Source: Limnomonas spitsbergensis
Lineage: Eukaryota > Chlorophyta > Chlorophyceae > Chlamydomonadales
Length of the DNA stretch: 64,000 nucleotides
Assembly (NCBI GenBank): GCA_037349105.1
Contig: JAYJMM010000111.1
Span: forward strand, 3,421,001 to 3,485,000
Reading direction: 5' to 3'
Under the pieces are notes generated by a model. The model had not been told where the DNA came from, searched no databases, and worked only from the letters and a program-made list of their open reading frames with translations. Position numbers and translations under genes: made by a program. Below, one piece after another: positions 56,701-64,000 of the stretch (position 1 is the first letter of the stretch; every line of letters starts with the position of its first letter).

Positions 56701-59700
56701 GGCGGAGGAGGCTGCCAGGCTGGCAAAAGAGAGGCAGCAGGTAGGGGTGGCGGTTGAGGGTTCAGATCATGTGGTTCCGACTTAAGGGTGGAGTGTTTAG
56801 GGAGGGGGGAGGGACATCTTGAGGGAGAGAGGCGGAGGGGGGGAGGGGGGGGGACATCATGGTCATCTTGAGGGAGAGAGGCGGAGGGGGGGAGGGGGGG
56901 GGGACATCATGGTCATCTTGAGGGAGAGAGGCGGAGGGGGGGAGGGGGGGGGGGGACATCATGGTATCTTGAGGGAGAGAGGCGGAGGGGGGGAGGGGGG
57001 GGGGGACATCATGGTATCTTGAGGGAGAGAGGCGGAGGGGGGGAGGGGGGGGGGGACATCATGGTCAATGAGTTTGCCGTATGATGATGCCGTACTCCAG
57101 AAGTATTGTTGAGTAATTGCGGGTCGTCACTGGTAAAGGCACCACAACTAAATTCGCCTTGAACTTTCGGCGGCCGAAACGAAGCTCGAAGCAGCTCCAC
57201 CAGTGTGAAAGGACCGTAATCGGCACCACACTGGATGAAATGCAATGGTTCAGCCTCGGATGAGCCCTCAGCCCCAAATCCTTGACCCTTCACCCGGAGC
57301 CCTTCACCCTTCAACTGAAAACTGAAATCCTGGATCGACAGTTGGTGCAGCACTTAATTGTATGCGCAGCTGCTTATCTGACATTGGCAACAGAAGCTCT
57401 GTTTCTTCCTGCTGAAATGCAGAGGATCAGCCCCATATGAAGCATGAACCCTACATCCTGGCCACTAAACTCATATCCCGAGTCCCAAAATCTTAAGCCT
57501 GGAACCCTGGGCCTGAAGCCCAAAGCCCTAGATTAGAACAGCTCTGAATTCCATGCACAGCTTCCTGTCTGACATTGGCAACATAAGCCCTGCTCCTCTT
57601 TGCTGAAATGCTGAGGATCATCCCCATACCCTAAACCCTAAATACTACATCACGGACCCTAAGCCCAAGGCCCTAGTCCCGAAGTCTTAAGCCTTGGACC
57701 CTGGGGTTGAAGCCCAAAGCCCTAGATCAGCACATGACTGAATTCCTTGCAAGGCCTCCTGTCTGACACGCGCAACATAAGCCCTGCTCCTCGTTGCTGA
57801 AATGCAGGGTGCAGCCACAGACCCTATACCCTTAACCCTAATCCCTGGACCCTTAACCCTAAGGATCCTGAACTCAAAACCTTAAACCCCAAGCCCTAAA
57901 ACTGAAAACTGAAAACCTGGTCGGCACTGCTTCCTGCCTGACATGCGCAGCAGAAACCCAGCTCTTCTCCGCTGAAAAAAAAATGGCCAGGAGACGGCAA
58001 CAAGAATAAGCGTAGAAAGCACCGGGATGACTCCCCGCCTCCCGAGGCGCCTGCGGGGGGATCCCCAGGCCTGATGGCGGAGCAGGAAGAGGAGACGGCG
58101 GCGGCTTTGACGCGGCCTGGACGCAGCGCGACGGACGGCGGGGGCAGCGGCGGCGGCGGCCTCCACGCCGCGGCGGCGAGCGGGGAGGGCGCCGCTGGGG
58201 GCAGCGGGAAACCGCAGCAACAGCAGCAGCCTCAGCAGGTTTCCTCCGCGCCCTCCGCCACAGATCGGCCGGCGGGCAGGGCCGTGGGTAGGGGACACAG
58301 TGACTGGGGTGCCAGTGGCGGAAGGGGCGGCGGCGGCGGAGGTCGGGGCAAGAAAGCGGGTTCAGCGGGCCCGGCAGCTGCACCCTCCAGTGCACCTGCT
58401 GCCGCGGCCGCCGCCGCCGCCGCTGCGGCGGCTGCGGCTTGGCCGTCTTTTTCCGGTGCCGCAACTTCTGCTGGGGCGACTGGTGCCGCTGCACATGGCC
58501 TTTGCGCCCTGCTGGATAATGTGCATTTCTATGCGCTGGACTCCAAGCAGGAGGACGTGCTCTGGCAGGTGTGCTGGGTGGGAAGGGGGCAGGAGGACAG
58601 TGGAGAGAGGGCAGAAAGAGGAGAGGGAAGGAGGGCAGTTGAAATAGGCAGGGGTGCTTGTGGGGGTGATGGGGGCAGGAGGGCAGAAAGGGTTGGGAGT
58701 TCTAGTTGAAGTTTCACTCTTTCTCTAATTGTTGCCGCTGTTCCAGTTGCATTGTCACTCCTCGTTGTTGTTGCTGTTGTCCGGGTTGAATTCTCATTCT
58801 TGCTCTTGTCCTTGCTGTTGCTCCAGTTGCAACCCTCCTGCATCGTTCTGTATGAACCCGACCTGGCGTTCATTCGACAGGTAGGTTCGGACCTTGGGTT
58901 CAAATAAAGTGTATGGCAGTTGTATTTTAACATTTTGTCCAAACCGGCTCTTGGAATCAAATATTCCGTTCCTCGACCACAAAAAGCTTACCTGATAAGC
59001 CGGCGGTAGGTTCAAACTTAGGGTTCGAGAATGGTATGTGGCTGTGTGGCTCAAACCAGAGGTTCAAACAGGGCCTGGCAGGTAAGTTCAAACCAGAGGT
59101 TCAGTCAAGGTGTGGCAGGTCGGCTCAATCAGGATTTCAAACGGGTAGGTTAAAAAAGGGTTGAGGCAGGGTCCGACAGGTAGGTTTCAAAAGTTGTGGT
59201 CTGAGCAGCTCTGGCAGGTATGTTCAAATGTCAAGATAAGAGCAGGTTCATTCTTGAAGTTATGGATGTGACGCTGGCAGGCCCATGCCCTGCCTGACAC
59301 AAGCAATCTAAGCCAACCCACACACACCCTGCAATGATGGTCCTCCGAATTACCTGTCCATAAAACCCTCACCCTCAATGCTCATGCGCTCAACCCTCAA
59401 CCCTCAATGCTCATGCGCTCAACCCTCAACCCTCAATGCTCATGCGCACAACCCTCAACCCTTGTGCTCATACACTCAAAGTAGCCCTCCGTAAACCCTC
59501 CAAACTGGCCATGAACCATAAACTTAAAACCTTGCAGCCTACAACCCTATCATATCAATCACAAACACTGACCCCGACCTTCCCCTTATTCAGGTACATC
59601 AGACTGAGCATCACACATGCCCTTGACCCGCCCTAAACCCTGAAGCGCAAGCCTAAGCTTAAACCTTCAACCCTAAGCCTTCAACCCTTAACTTGCAGCC

Positions 59701-60907
59701 ATAAACCCTTGATTACAGAATATCGCATCGGTGAACCCTGGCCCTGAACCCTGAAGCCTTATCTCTGAACGCTGAACCCTGGACCCTCAAGATTGAGATA
59801 AATTAGGCTGTGTCCCTCCCCAAACCCAATACCATACAGCCCAGCCATATGCCTCGAACCCTAAACTTCCTAACATAAACACTTCATCCTAAACCATTGT
59901 AACCCCAAACCCCAAACCCTGAACCCTGAAGCCCCCAGTATATTTGAGGTATACCAGGCTGAGCGTCACACATGACCCTGTCCCTCCCTAAATACTAAAT
60001 CACGAAGCTGGCCCCAAGCCTTGAACACCAGACTCCTACCATGAACATTTGATCCCAAAATCGTTTAGGGTTAAGGGTATATGGTACGAAATACTTAAGC
60101 CTAAACCCTAAACCCTTACCATGAAGACTTGATCCTGAAATTGTCACCCTAAACCCTGAACCTGTGAGGTTGAGGTTGACCAGGCTGAGCGACACGGTTT
60201 GCCTCTGTCCCTCCCTAAACCCTAAACTCGTATACACGGTTCGAAACCTTAACCCTACACATCCATTATTAAACCCTTGATCCTAAGCCCTTCACCCTAC
60301 TCCCCAACCCTCCCAGGTGGAGGTCTACCAAGCTGAGCGCCGTGGCATGCCCTTGTCCCTCCCTAAACCCTCAATCCTAAAACATGATCAGAACCCTTTT
60401 AACCCCAAACCTCCAAAGCTGGACCCTTGCCATTAACCCTAAACCTTCATCCCTAAACACTGACCCTCCCAGGTGGAGGTCTACCAGGCTGAGCGCCGTG
60501 GCATGCCCCTGTCCGTCCATGTCCTGAGCTACGATGACAGCTTGGAGGGACAGGCCCACCTGGCTGCAGGGGAGAGGGAGCGGCAGGCCCTGACCTCCCT
60601 GATTGAGTTCAAACAACACATTGTGATACCAGTGGACTTGGTGCAGGGGCAACATGTGAGTGGTGTGTGTGTGTGGGGGGGGCAGGGGGGGATGCATGTG
60701 GGGGGAGGGGAGAGGGAGTATTAGGCTCTGACCTCCCTCATCGAGTTCCTGTATCATGGTGTGATCCCGATAGACTTGGTGCAAGGACAACAGGTGAGTG
60801 GTGGGGTTGGGGGGGGCAGTGAGTGGTGGGTGTGAGAGGTGTGATGGCTGGGAGGGGGGGGGGGGTGAGTGGTGGGGGTGAAGTTGAGAGGTGTGATGGC
60901 TGGGAGG

Positions 60908-60938
<31 letters not shown>

Positions 60939-63279
60939 GGGGTAGGTGAGAGGTGTGATGGCTGGGGGCTGGTGAGTAAGGGGGATGGAGGATCTGAATA
61001 TGTGTGCAATTGGCTGAACGAAGGGGTGGGTGGTAGAATGAATGGAAAGGGGCATGGGGTTGAACGGAGGTGTTAGTGAGCATTGGTGGTGGATGGAGGG
61101 GTGGGCGAATGTAGTGGGTGGGTGGGTCAATGAAGGGGGGAGGTAGGGGGAGGGGATGAGTGAGGGTGGTGTGGGAGAAGTGAGGGATGGGGGTGAGGGG
61201 AGGAAATGATGGGACATGTTATAAATTGTGGTATAAGACCAATGTCGTGTGGAGGGGTCATGTACTGGCTCTGTATATCTTGAATCACTCTTCTTTGTCC
61301 TCACACAACTCTTTGGCATTACCCTGCCTGCTGACTCCACATGGCGAGTAGGGGTCTAGCCACAACATGTCTGTTGAACTGCATACATGGTGGATCTCTT
61401 TGTCACTCTTGCATCACTAACTTTTTTGTGTCACACTTCATGTCGGCCTGCGCTGCTGATGCAGGTGGTTGGCCATACACCAGTTGTTTGCACGTATGCA
61501 TTGGACCACTGTTTGTCACCCTTGCATCACTCTTTATTGTCACTCTTCATGTTTACATCCACTGCTTGTGTATGGGACAAGCCTGTTGCATATGCGTGTA
61601 TCATTGAACACTCTTTGTCACCCTTGCATCACTCTTGTTCGTCACTTTTCCTGTTTGCCCCCATCCACTCATACAGGGGGCAGGCCACACACACTCATGT
61701 CTTGAAAATATGAAATCACTCTTTGTCTCCCTTGCATCCCTCATTCTTCTGCAACACTCTTTCTCGCTCCCTCTTCTGCCAGGGTTGTGGACAACCCGGG
61801 AGGGTACGAAGACATGCTACACACCTGATGCAATCGCATATCAGCTAGGTCACTCTTTGTCACCTGTTTATCACTCGTTCGCTTCCACTATTTTATATGT
61901 TTTTTGTGTTCCTCCTCCGCCCCAGGTGGAGTTGTGGACTGCCCCAGAGGGTGCGGATGCAAGTGTGGACGCATCAGCTCGCAACCAGGTGTGTGGGGGG
62001 GGGAGGGAAGGGGGGGGGGGGGCACATGTGGACGCGTTGGGCGGTAACCAAGTGTGATGAGGGCCACACGTGCACCCGGGCTGTTTTCTTGTGTTCGCAC
62101 TTCAAGGCTTCGGGGTTTGAGTGGACTACCTCACATTTTGTGAAGTCCAAGCACAAGTGTGGCAGGGGTGGTTGTGTGAACGCGCTGTGCGGCAAACACG
62201 TAGCTGCTTCTGAGCAAAGTTCACACTCTTTCACACCCTGGTTTTGGTACAGGGTTTATGGCTGCCCAGTTGCACACAAATAAGTGTGGAAACACGCTTG
62301 GCCCCAGCGGCTCACGACTAAACGGATGATTTGTTTTTGATTAAGTTGAAAAGGAAGTTTAAAACCCTGAAATGTTGAGGGTTTCCCGGGTCAAGGTTGA
62401 GGGTCAAGGGTTGAGGGTCAAGTGTGAAGCACCCTATCAAATAAACTGCAATTGTTATCCTTTCAGGTCACTCGGCAGGGCGGCGGTGGGGGTGGGCTCT
62501 CGATCGGGCAGGGCCGCATCGCGGGGCTGCAACCACAGCCACAGCCACAGCAGCCGCAGCGGCTGGTGGTGGACGTCCGGGAGTTCATGAGCGGGCTGCC
62601 CTCTGTGCTTCATCAGCGCGGGATGCAGCTGGCGCCCCTCACACTCGAGGTTGGATAGGGACAGGGAGGGGGGGAGGGGGGGGGGGCCTTCAAGCTGACG
62701 CGCCCATGCGGATGGAGCTCTCCTTTTTTCTCTGCCCAGAAAGGGCGGTGTTTCTTTTTCGGCAGCAAGTCCGACTTTTGCGGGCCGCCAAAGGCCCGAT
62801 GAAGACCAAACCTGGGCTGGCCTATAACTGGTGGCCAAAGCAGCAGGGCTGGCCACAAAGGGGGCCTCCGGCCAGCGGCAGGAGTGTAGCTGATAAGCTG
62901 ACATGTAGCTGAGTCACGAAAGAAGGAATATTGAAAGGGGGGCATGGATTTTTGGTCATAGAGGCGAAGCAACATACTTGCACTGCCCGAAAACATATCT
63001 GTACTGCCCGAAAACATATCTGTACTGCCCGAAAACATATCTGTACTGCCCGAAAACACACATATGTAACGCCCCAAAACTTATGTCAGAGTATCACAAC
63101 ATGTAATTTCCAGTTTTAGTACTTCAAATTGAAGTCCATCTCAAGATTAAGAAACTTCATACCTAATGGACAGGGCCTCTTGTATCGCGCATGCAGGTGG
63201 GCGACTACGTGCTGTCTCCTGAGATATGTGTTGAGAGAAAGGCCATTCCCGATCTTCACTCCTCCATGGCATCAGGGAG
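41701..63279 (+). CDS. ERCC4: XPF/ERCC4/Rad1 structure-specific DNA repair endonuclease, 20 exons, 3' end not found
   Basis: Exons: 41701-42267, 43665-43763, 44511-44561, 45323-45437, 46001-46143, 46568-46666, 47701-47813, 48971-49082, 50545-50691, 51395-51626, 52085-52642, 53547-53659, 54607-54800, 56599-56740, 57951-58568, 58827-58880, 60473-60655, 61926-61988, 62467-62649, 63197-63279. Phases agree throughout; about 1290 codons. With ERCC1 this nuclease cuts 5' of lesions in nucleotide excision and crosslink repair. Family marks in order: [36 protein letters not shown] (decayed helicase core), [101 protein letters not shown] and the nuclease motif GD..ERKAIPD (about residues 1264-1281). 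A Gln/His/Pro-rich extension of about 155 residues and two low-complexity linkers (about 490-745 and 800-1085) are unusual. The rest of the nuclease and the HhH2 domain should lie beyond the window. Confidence 0.95.
42268..43230 (+). repeat. array of the exon-1 donor junction of the XPF gene
   Basis: Exon 1 ends GGCATGGGGTGGCAAAGG/GTGAGAGAGGAGG. The intron then repeats GGTATGGGGTGGCAAAGGGTGAGGGAG and variants about 12-15 times, in units of about 55-70 bp and higher-order blocks of about 175 bp. Nearly every copy keeps the exon-like 3' end and a GTGAGG donor. Confidence 0.95.
43318..43664 (+). repeat. array of the exon-2 acceptor junction of the XPF gene
   Basis: Three copies (near 43328, 43446, 43562; period about 116 bp) of AG/GTCGTTGCGGTGCTGGTGCGCTTGCACGC.. 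precede the real exon 2 at 43665. Each is cut off after CACAGCCAGCC and followed by GTGTAGCTGAA filler. Confidence 0.95.
44300..44362 (+). repeat. upstream copy of exon 3 of the XPF gene
   Basis: GCCTGGACAG/GTTCTGCGCCACGACTCGCT and the following TCGTTGCCTCCCAATAATAT repeat the acceptor and most of the 51-nt exon 3, 194 bp upstream of the real one. Confidence 0.92.
45365..45770 (+). repeat. three 135-bp units carrying the exon-4 3' half and donor
   Basis: CGCATTCTCGTCGTGGATATG through AAAAACATTGCGG/GTGCGTACCGCC occurs at about 45384, 45519 and (diverged) 45653, exactly 135 bp apart. The first is the real exon end. Copy two keeps the frame ([12 protein letters not shown]) and the donor; copy three is degraded. 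Confidence 0.95.
46190..46535 (+). repeat. CACCATGCTCCATG-type array in XPF intron 5
   Basis: About 345 bp of short units (CACCATGCTCCATG, CATCATGCTCCATG) with longer blocks of about 56 bp (CTTCGTACTCCATGCACCATG). It begins about 45 bases after the exon-5 donor. No clear exon homology. Confidence 0.9.
46667..47250 (+). repeat. diverged copies of the exon-6 3' end of the XPF gene
   Basis: About three units of roughly 180-190 bp follow the exon-6 donor. Each has GATGATACACCCTGGGGCAT-like text and a degraded copy of the exon end (for example GGATGCGCTGGATACAGGCAGGCCCAAG near 47210 for GACGAGCTGGATGCAGGCCGGCCCGAG). Confidence 0.7.
49083..49380 (+). repeat. copies of the exon-8 3' end and donor of the XPF gene
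   Basis: CAGCTGGACCCCATCTGGCA through TGCAGG/GTGGGAAAGG of exon 8 recurs at about 49134, 49222 and 49322, in units of 88-105 bp, with GTGGGAAGG donors kept in the first two. Confidence 0.95.
49412..50544 (+). repeat. large array of the exon-9 acceptor junction of the XPF gene
   Basis: About seven copies of the acceptor and first 50-60 nt of exon 9 (CAG/GACCTGCGGACTCTACGTCA, CCTGGCCATGTATCTGGT) precede the real exon at 50545. The clearest start at 50008, 50148, 50258 and 50401; weaker ones lie near 49430, 49568 and 49700. The filler is CCTTCCCACCTTCCTACC pyrimidine text. The four nearest copies and the real exon share one open frame. Confidence 0.95.
50692..50975 (+). repeat. GGTGGGTGCTGTTTGAAATGGTAG array after exon 9
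   Basis: Exon 9 ends GCTGTTTGAAATG/GTAGGGGTGGGTGGGTG. The intron repeats GTGCTGTTTGAAATTGTAGCGGCGG and variants eight to nine times (period about 30 bp). The array is again made of the exon end plus donor. Confidence 0.92.
51690..51800 (+). repeat. copy of the exon-10 3' end and donor
   Basis: GAAGAGGAAGCAGGCAGACAGGCGG, then AATGCCAAGACCACCACTGC and TGGTAGGAACTGGAATGTC, repeat the last about 70 nt of exon 10 plus the donor about 165 bp downstream, with few changes. Confidence 0.93.
53060..53545 (+). repeat. CTACCTACCTCCCACC-type pyrimidine-rich tandem array before exon 12
   Basis: Units of about 60-75 bp (CCACCTCTTTGCCCACCTGC, TACCTCCCAACTGCTACC) run up to the exon-12 acceptor. No exon-12 sequence is seen inside the units, so they are copies of the acceptor-side intron text only. 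Confidence 0.85.
53768..53860 (+). repeat. copy of exon 12 of the XPF gene
   Basis: CCCAGTATTGGTGGTGGCTA, CAGCAGTTGGGGCAGGCAGTG and CTGGGAGGTATAAAATATGCAG copy most of exon 12 in degraded form about 200 bp downstream. Confidence 0.9.
54240..54606 (+). repeat. array of the exon-13 acceptor junction of the XPF gene
   Basis: CTTTGTCCCTCAGGCCATGTACGAGG (real acceptor at 54606/54607) is preceded by five to six copies with a period of about 70 bp. Each has GTTTAGGGGTAAGGGGTTTG, GTAGTTTGCCCTAAACCC text between. Confidence 0.95.
54801..55425 (+). repeat. array of the exon-13 donor junction of the XPF gene
   Basis: About eight copies of GAG/GTGAGTGATCTCCTGGCTGG followed by GGCTAGAGGAGGGGGGG and GTGGCTAGGGCCA, in units of about 65-75 bp, follow exon 13. 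Exon 13 thus has arrays on both sides. Confidence 0.95.
55725..55920 (+). repeat. 52-bp tandem repeat in XPF intron 13
   Basis: Three nearly identical units of CCCCCTGTTTCCCCTTCTTC, CCTTGCATTCTTTGATCCGTGCTCCCCAT plus a fourth partial unit; very recent duplication. Confidence 0.92.
56325..56598 (+). repeat. short copies of the exon-14 acceptor junction
   Basis: CTTCAGACCTAGCCACTTC, GTCCAGGACTAGCCACTGCC and GTTCAGGAGTAGCCACTACC precede the real GTTCAG/GGGTGGTCAGCAGG at 56598/56599. Spacing is about 60-115 bp. Confidence 0.75.
56810..57062 (+). repeat. G-rich tandem repeat of about 55-60 bp, five units
   Basis: CATCTTGAGGGAGAGAGGCGG followed by runs of 7-12 G and GGACATCATGGT, repeated five times in XPF intron 14. 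The G runs could form quadruplexes on the transcript. Confidence 0.92.
57370..57950 (+). repeat. array of the exon-15 acceptor junction of the XPF gene
   Basis: CTGACATTGGCAACAGAAGC and CTCTTTGCTGAAATGC, near 57378, 57570 and 57765, copy the real acceptor and exon start (CTGACATGCGCAG/CAGAAACCCAGC, TCTTCTCCGCTGAAAAA) at 57950/57951. Units are about 190 bp with telomere-like filler. Confidence 0.93.
58881..59240 (+). repeat. copies of the exon-16 donor region
   Basis: CGACAGGTAGGTTCGGACCT after exon 16 is echoed by GGCGGTAGGTTCAAACTTAG, TGGCAGGTAAGTTCAAACCA, CCGACAGGTAGGTTTCAAAA and TGGCAGGTATGTTCAAATG. The copies consist mostly of donor plus intron text. Confidence 0.8.
59585..60472 (+). repeat. 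array of the exon-17 acceptor junction of the XPF gene
   Basis: Four diverged copies of AG/GTGGAGGTCTACCAGGCTGA and GCGCCGTGGCATGCCC (near 59592, 59945, 60170 and 60317) precede the real exon at 60473. Similarity rises toward the real exon; the last copy differs by only a few bases. Filler is CCCTAAACCCTGAACC text. Confidence 0.95.
60656..60800 (+). repeat. copy of the exon-17 3' half and donor
   Basis: GGGAGAGGGAGTATTAGGCTCTGACC through GACTTGGTGCAAGGACAACAG/GTGAGTGGTGG repeats the last about 80 nt of exon 17 and its donor. It is followed by several GTGAGTGGTGGGGGTG, GAGAGGTGTGATGGCTGGG units to about 60980. Confidence 0.92.
61385..61925 (+). repeat. array of the exon-18 acceptor junction of the XPF gene
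   Basis: Four to five units of about 105-120 bp start CTCTTTGTCACCCTTGCATC and end in an acceptor-like CAG plus text resembling exon 18. The clearest is CTGCCAG/GGTTGTGGACAACCCGGGAGGG near 61782, beside the real CCCCAG/GTGGAGTTGTGGACTGCCCC. Confidence 0.88.
61989..62210 (+). repeat. copies of the exon-18 3' end and donor
   Basis: GTGGACGCGTTGGGCGGTAACCAAGTGTG (about 62028) and GTGAACGCGCTGTGCGGCAAACACG (about 62176) copy the exon-18 end GTGGACGCATCAGCTCGCAACCAG/GTGTG. Confidence 0.8.
62775..62895. mobile_element. dispersed repeat of about 130 bp, copy 2
   Basis: AAGACCAAACCTGGGCTGGC, GTGGCCAAAGCAGCAGGGCTGGCC and GGGGGCCTCCGGCCAGCGG match 37945-38075. It lies in XPF intron 19. Confidence 0.7.
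62970..63066 (+). repeat. 19-bp tandem repeat CTGCCCGAAAACATATCTGTA, about five units
   Basis: Short perfect tandem units in XPF intron 19, not related to the flanking exons. Confidence 0.92.
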
Positions 63280-64000
63280 GTGAGGAAGATGTCGGGAAGG
63301 TGCACATGATTTGTCGATCAGGTGTCCAGAAGCTGCCAAGAAACTCCGTATCAAGTGCCAAGCAGGTGCCCAGGAGCTGCGCAAAGTACCAAGCAGGTGC
63401 TCAGAAGCTGCTGAGAACCTGCATATGAAATATCGAGTAGGTTCCCAGAATACGTCGAACGGCTTCAGCAGCATTCATATTTCTGCAAAACCGTTTCAGG
63501 AATGCAACGTGCGGGGTGTGCTGCCAATGACGGCCTCATAGCCGAACAAATAGACTCGACATGTGAGACGATTCTGACCGCTTTGAGTGGGTGTGTGGCT
63601 GGCGTACGTTCTTGTTGCGTTCCTTGTGCGTACATCTCTCAGCTGTGGAACAACTCGGGACACTTTATTTTCGTATTTGTTCGCGCAGCCTTTCCTTGTA
63701 CTTTTCACACCCTTTTTCTTGTTTGTTTGTACCGCTTGTTCCGCGTTCATTGTTGGGCTCTGACACCGTAAAAGGGACTCAGGTGTAACGTAAGACGGTG
63801 TGTTGTACCGCAGAACAGTACAATGTTGACTGGAGAATTGGAAACCATTTGTGTCACCGCTGGAAGGCCGACCGATCAGTTGCGGTTATTAGCAAATAAT
63901 TTGCCGTTATTAATCTATAATTTGGCGTTAAAAATGACAACATTTCCCGTTATGGTTGAATGATTTGTCATTCTGATTTAATGGTGAGCCTTCAACTCAT
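63280..64000 (+). other. window end after the last XPF exon found
   Basis: After the donor at 63280 there are four short AGCAGGTGCCCAGGAGCTGC-like units (to about 63450). No further XPF exon is recognised: the expected RLYSQ-type nuclease segment and the HhH2 domain are absent. They probably follow beyond the window, but truncation of the gene cannot be excluded. Confidence 0.5.

Noticed and set aside
1..64000. tRNA or rRNA genes
   Set aside because: No cloverleaf or rRNA core sequence was recognised on either strand by reading; a covariance search was not possible.

Overview
This is nuclear DNA of a photosynthetic eukaryote, most likely a green alga. It has GT-AG introns throughout, hydroxyproline-type Ser-Pro repeats of the kind used in algal cell walls, interstitial TTTAGGG-type telomere repeats, and a decayed copy of the chloroplast gene ycf3 inside an intron. 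The species cannot be fixed from the sequence alone. A prasinophyte with very repeat-rich introns, such as Cymbomonas, is a guess.

Three large multi-exon genes were assembled by eye, with matching splice phases. (1) 1362-18613 (+), 22 exons, 2986 codons: a secreted, membrane-anchored wall or receptor-like protein. In order it has a signal peptide, a Thr-rich beta-repeat domain, about 700 residues of Ser-Pro repeats, a plant-type LRR cap and about a dozen LRRs, Cys-containing modules joined by proline hinges, one transmembrane helix and a 247-residue tail. (2) 27676-40368 (-), 12 exons, 485 codons: a complete mitochondrial branched-chain 2-oxoacid dehydrogenase E1 beta subunit. (3) 41701-63279 (+), 20 exons, about 1290 codons, 3' end not found: XPF/ERCC4/Rad1, the structure-specific DNA repair endonuclease. 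Genes 2 and 3 are divergent and share a 1.3-kb 5' region. Between genes 1 and 2 lie a small secreted eight-cysteine protein gene (-), a proline-rich gene fragment, a 14-bp palindromic satellite, a foldback element and several dispersed non-autonomous repeats.

The most striking feature concerns the introns of all three unrelated genes. Most introns I examined contain tandem, diverging copies of one of their own splice junctions, made of the splice site plus roughly 10-60 nt of the adjoining exon and a stretch of intron. Copies of a donor junction follow the real exon; copies of an acceptor junction precede it. Unit lengths run from about 40 to about 190 bp and copy numbers from 1 to about 18. 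This applies on both strands, so it follows the gene and not the DNA strand. It suggests that introns here grow by repeated tandem duplication anchored at exon-intron boundaries, leaving many decoy splice sites.
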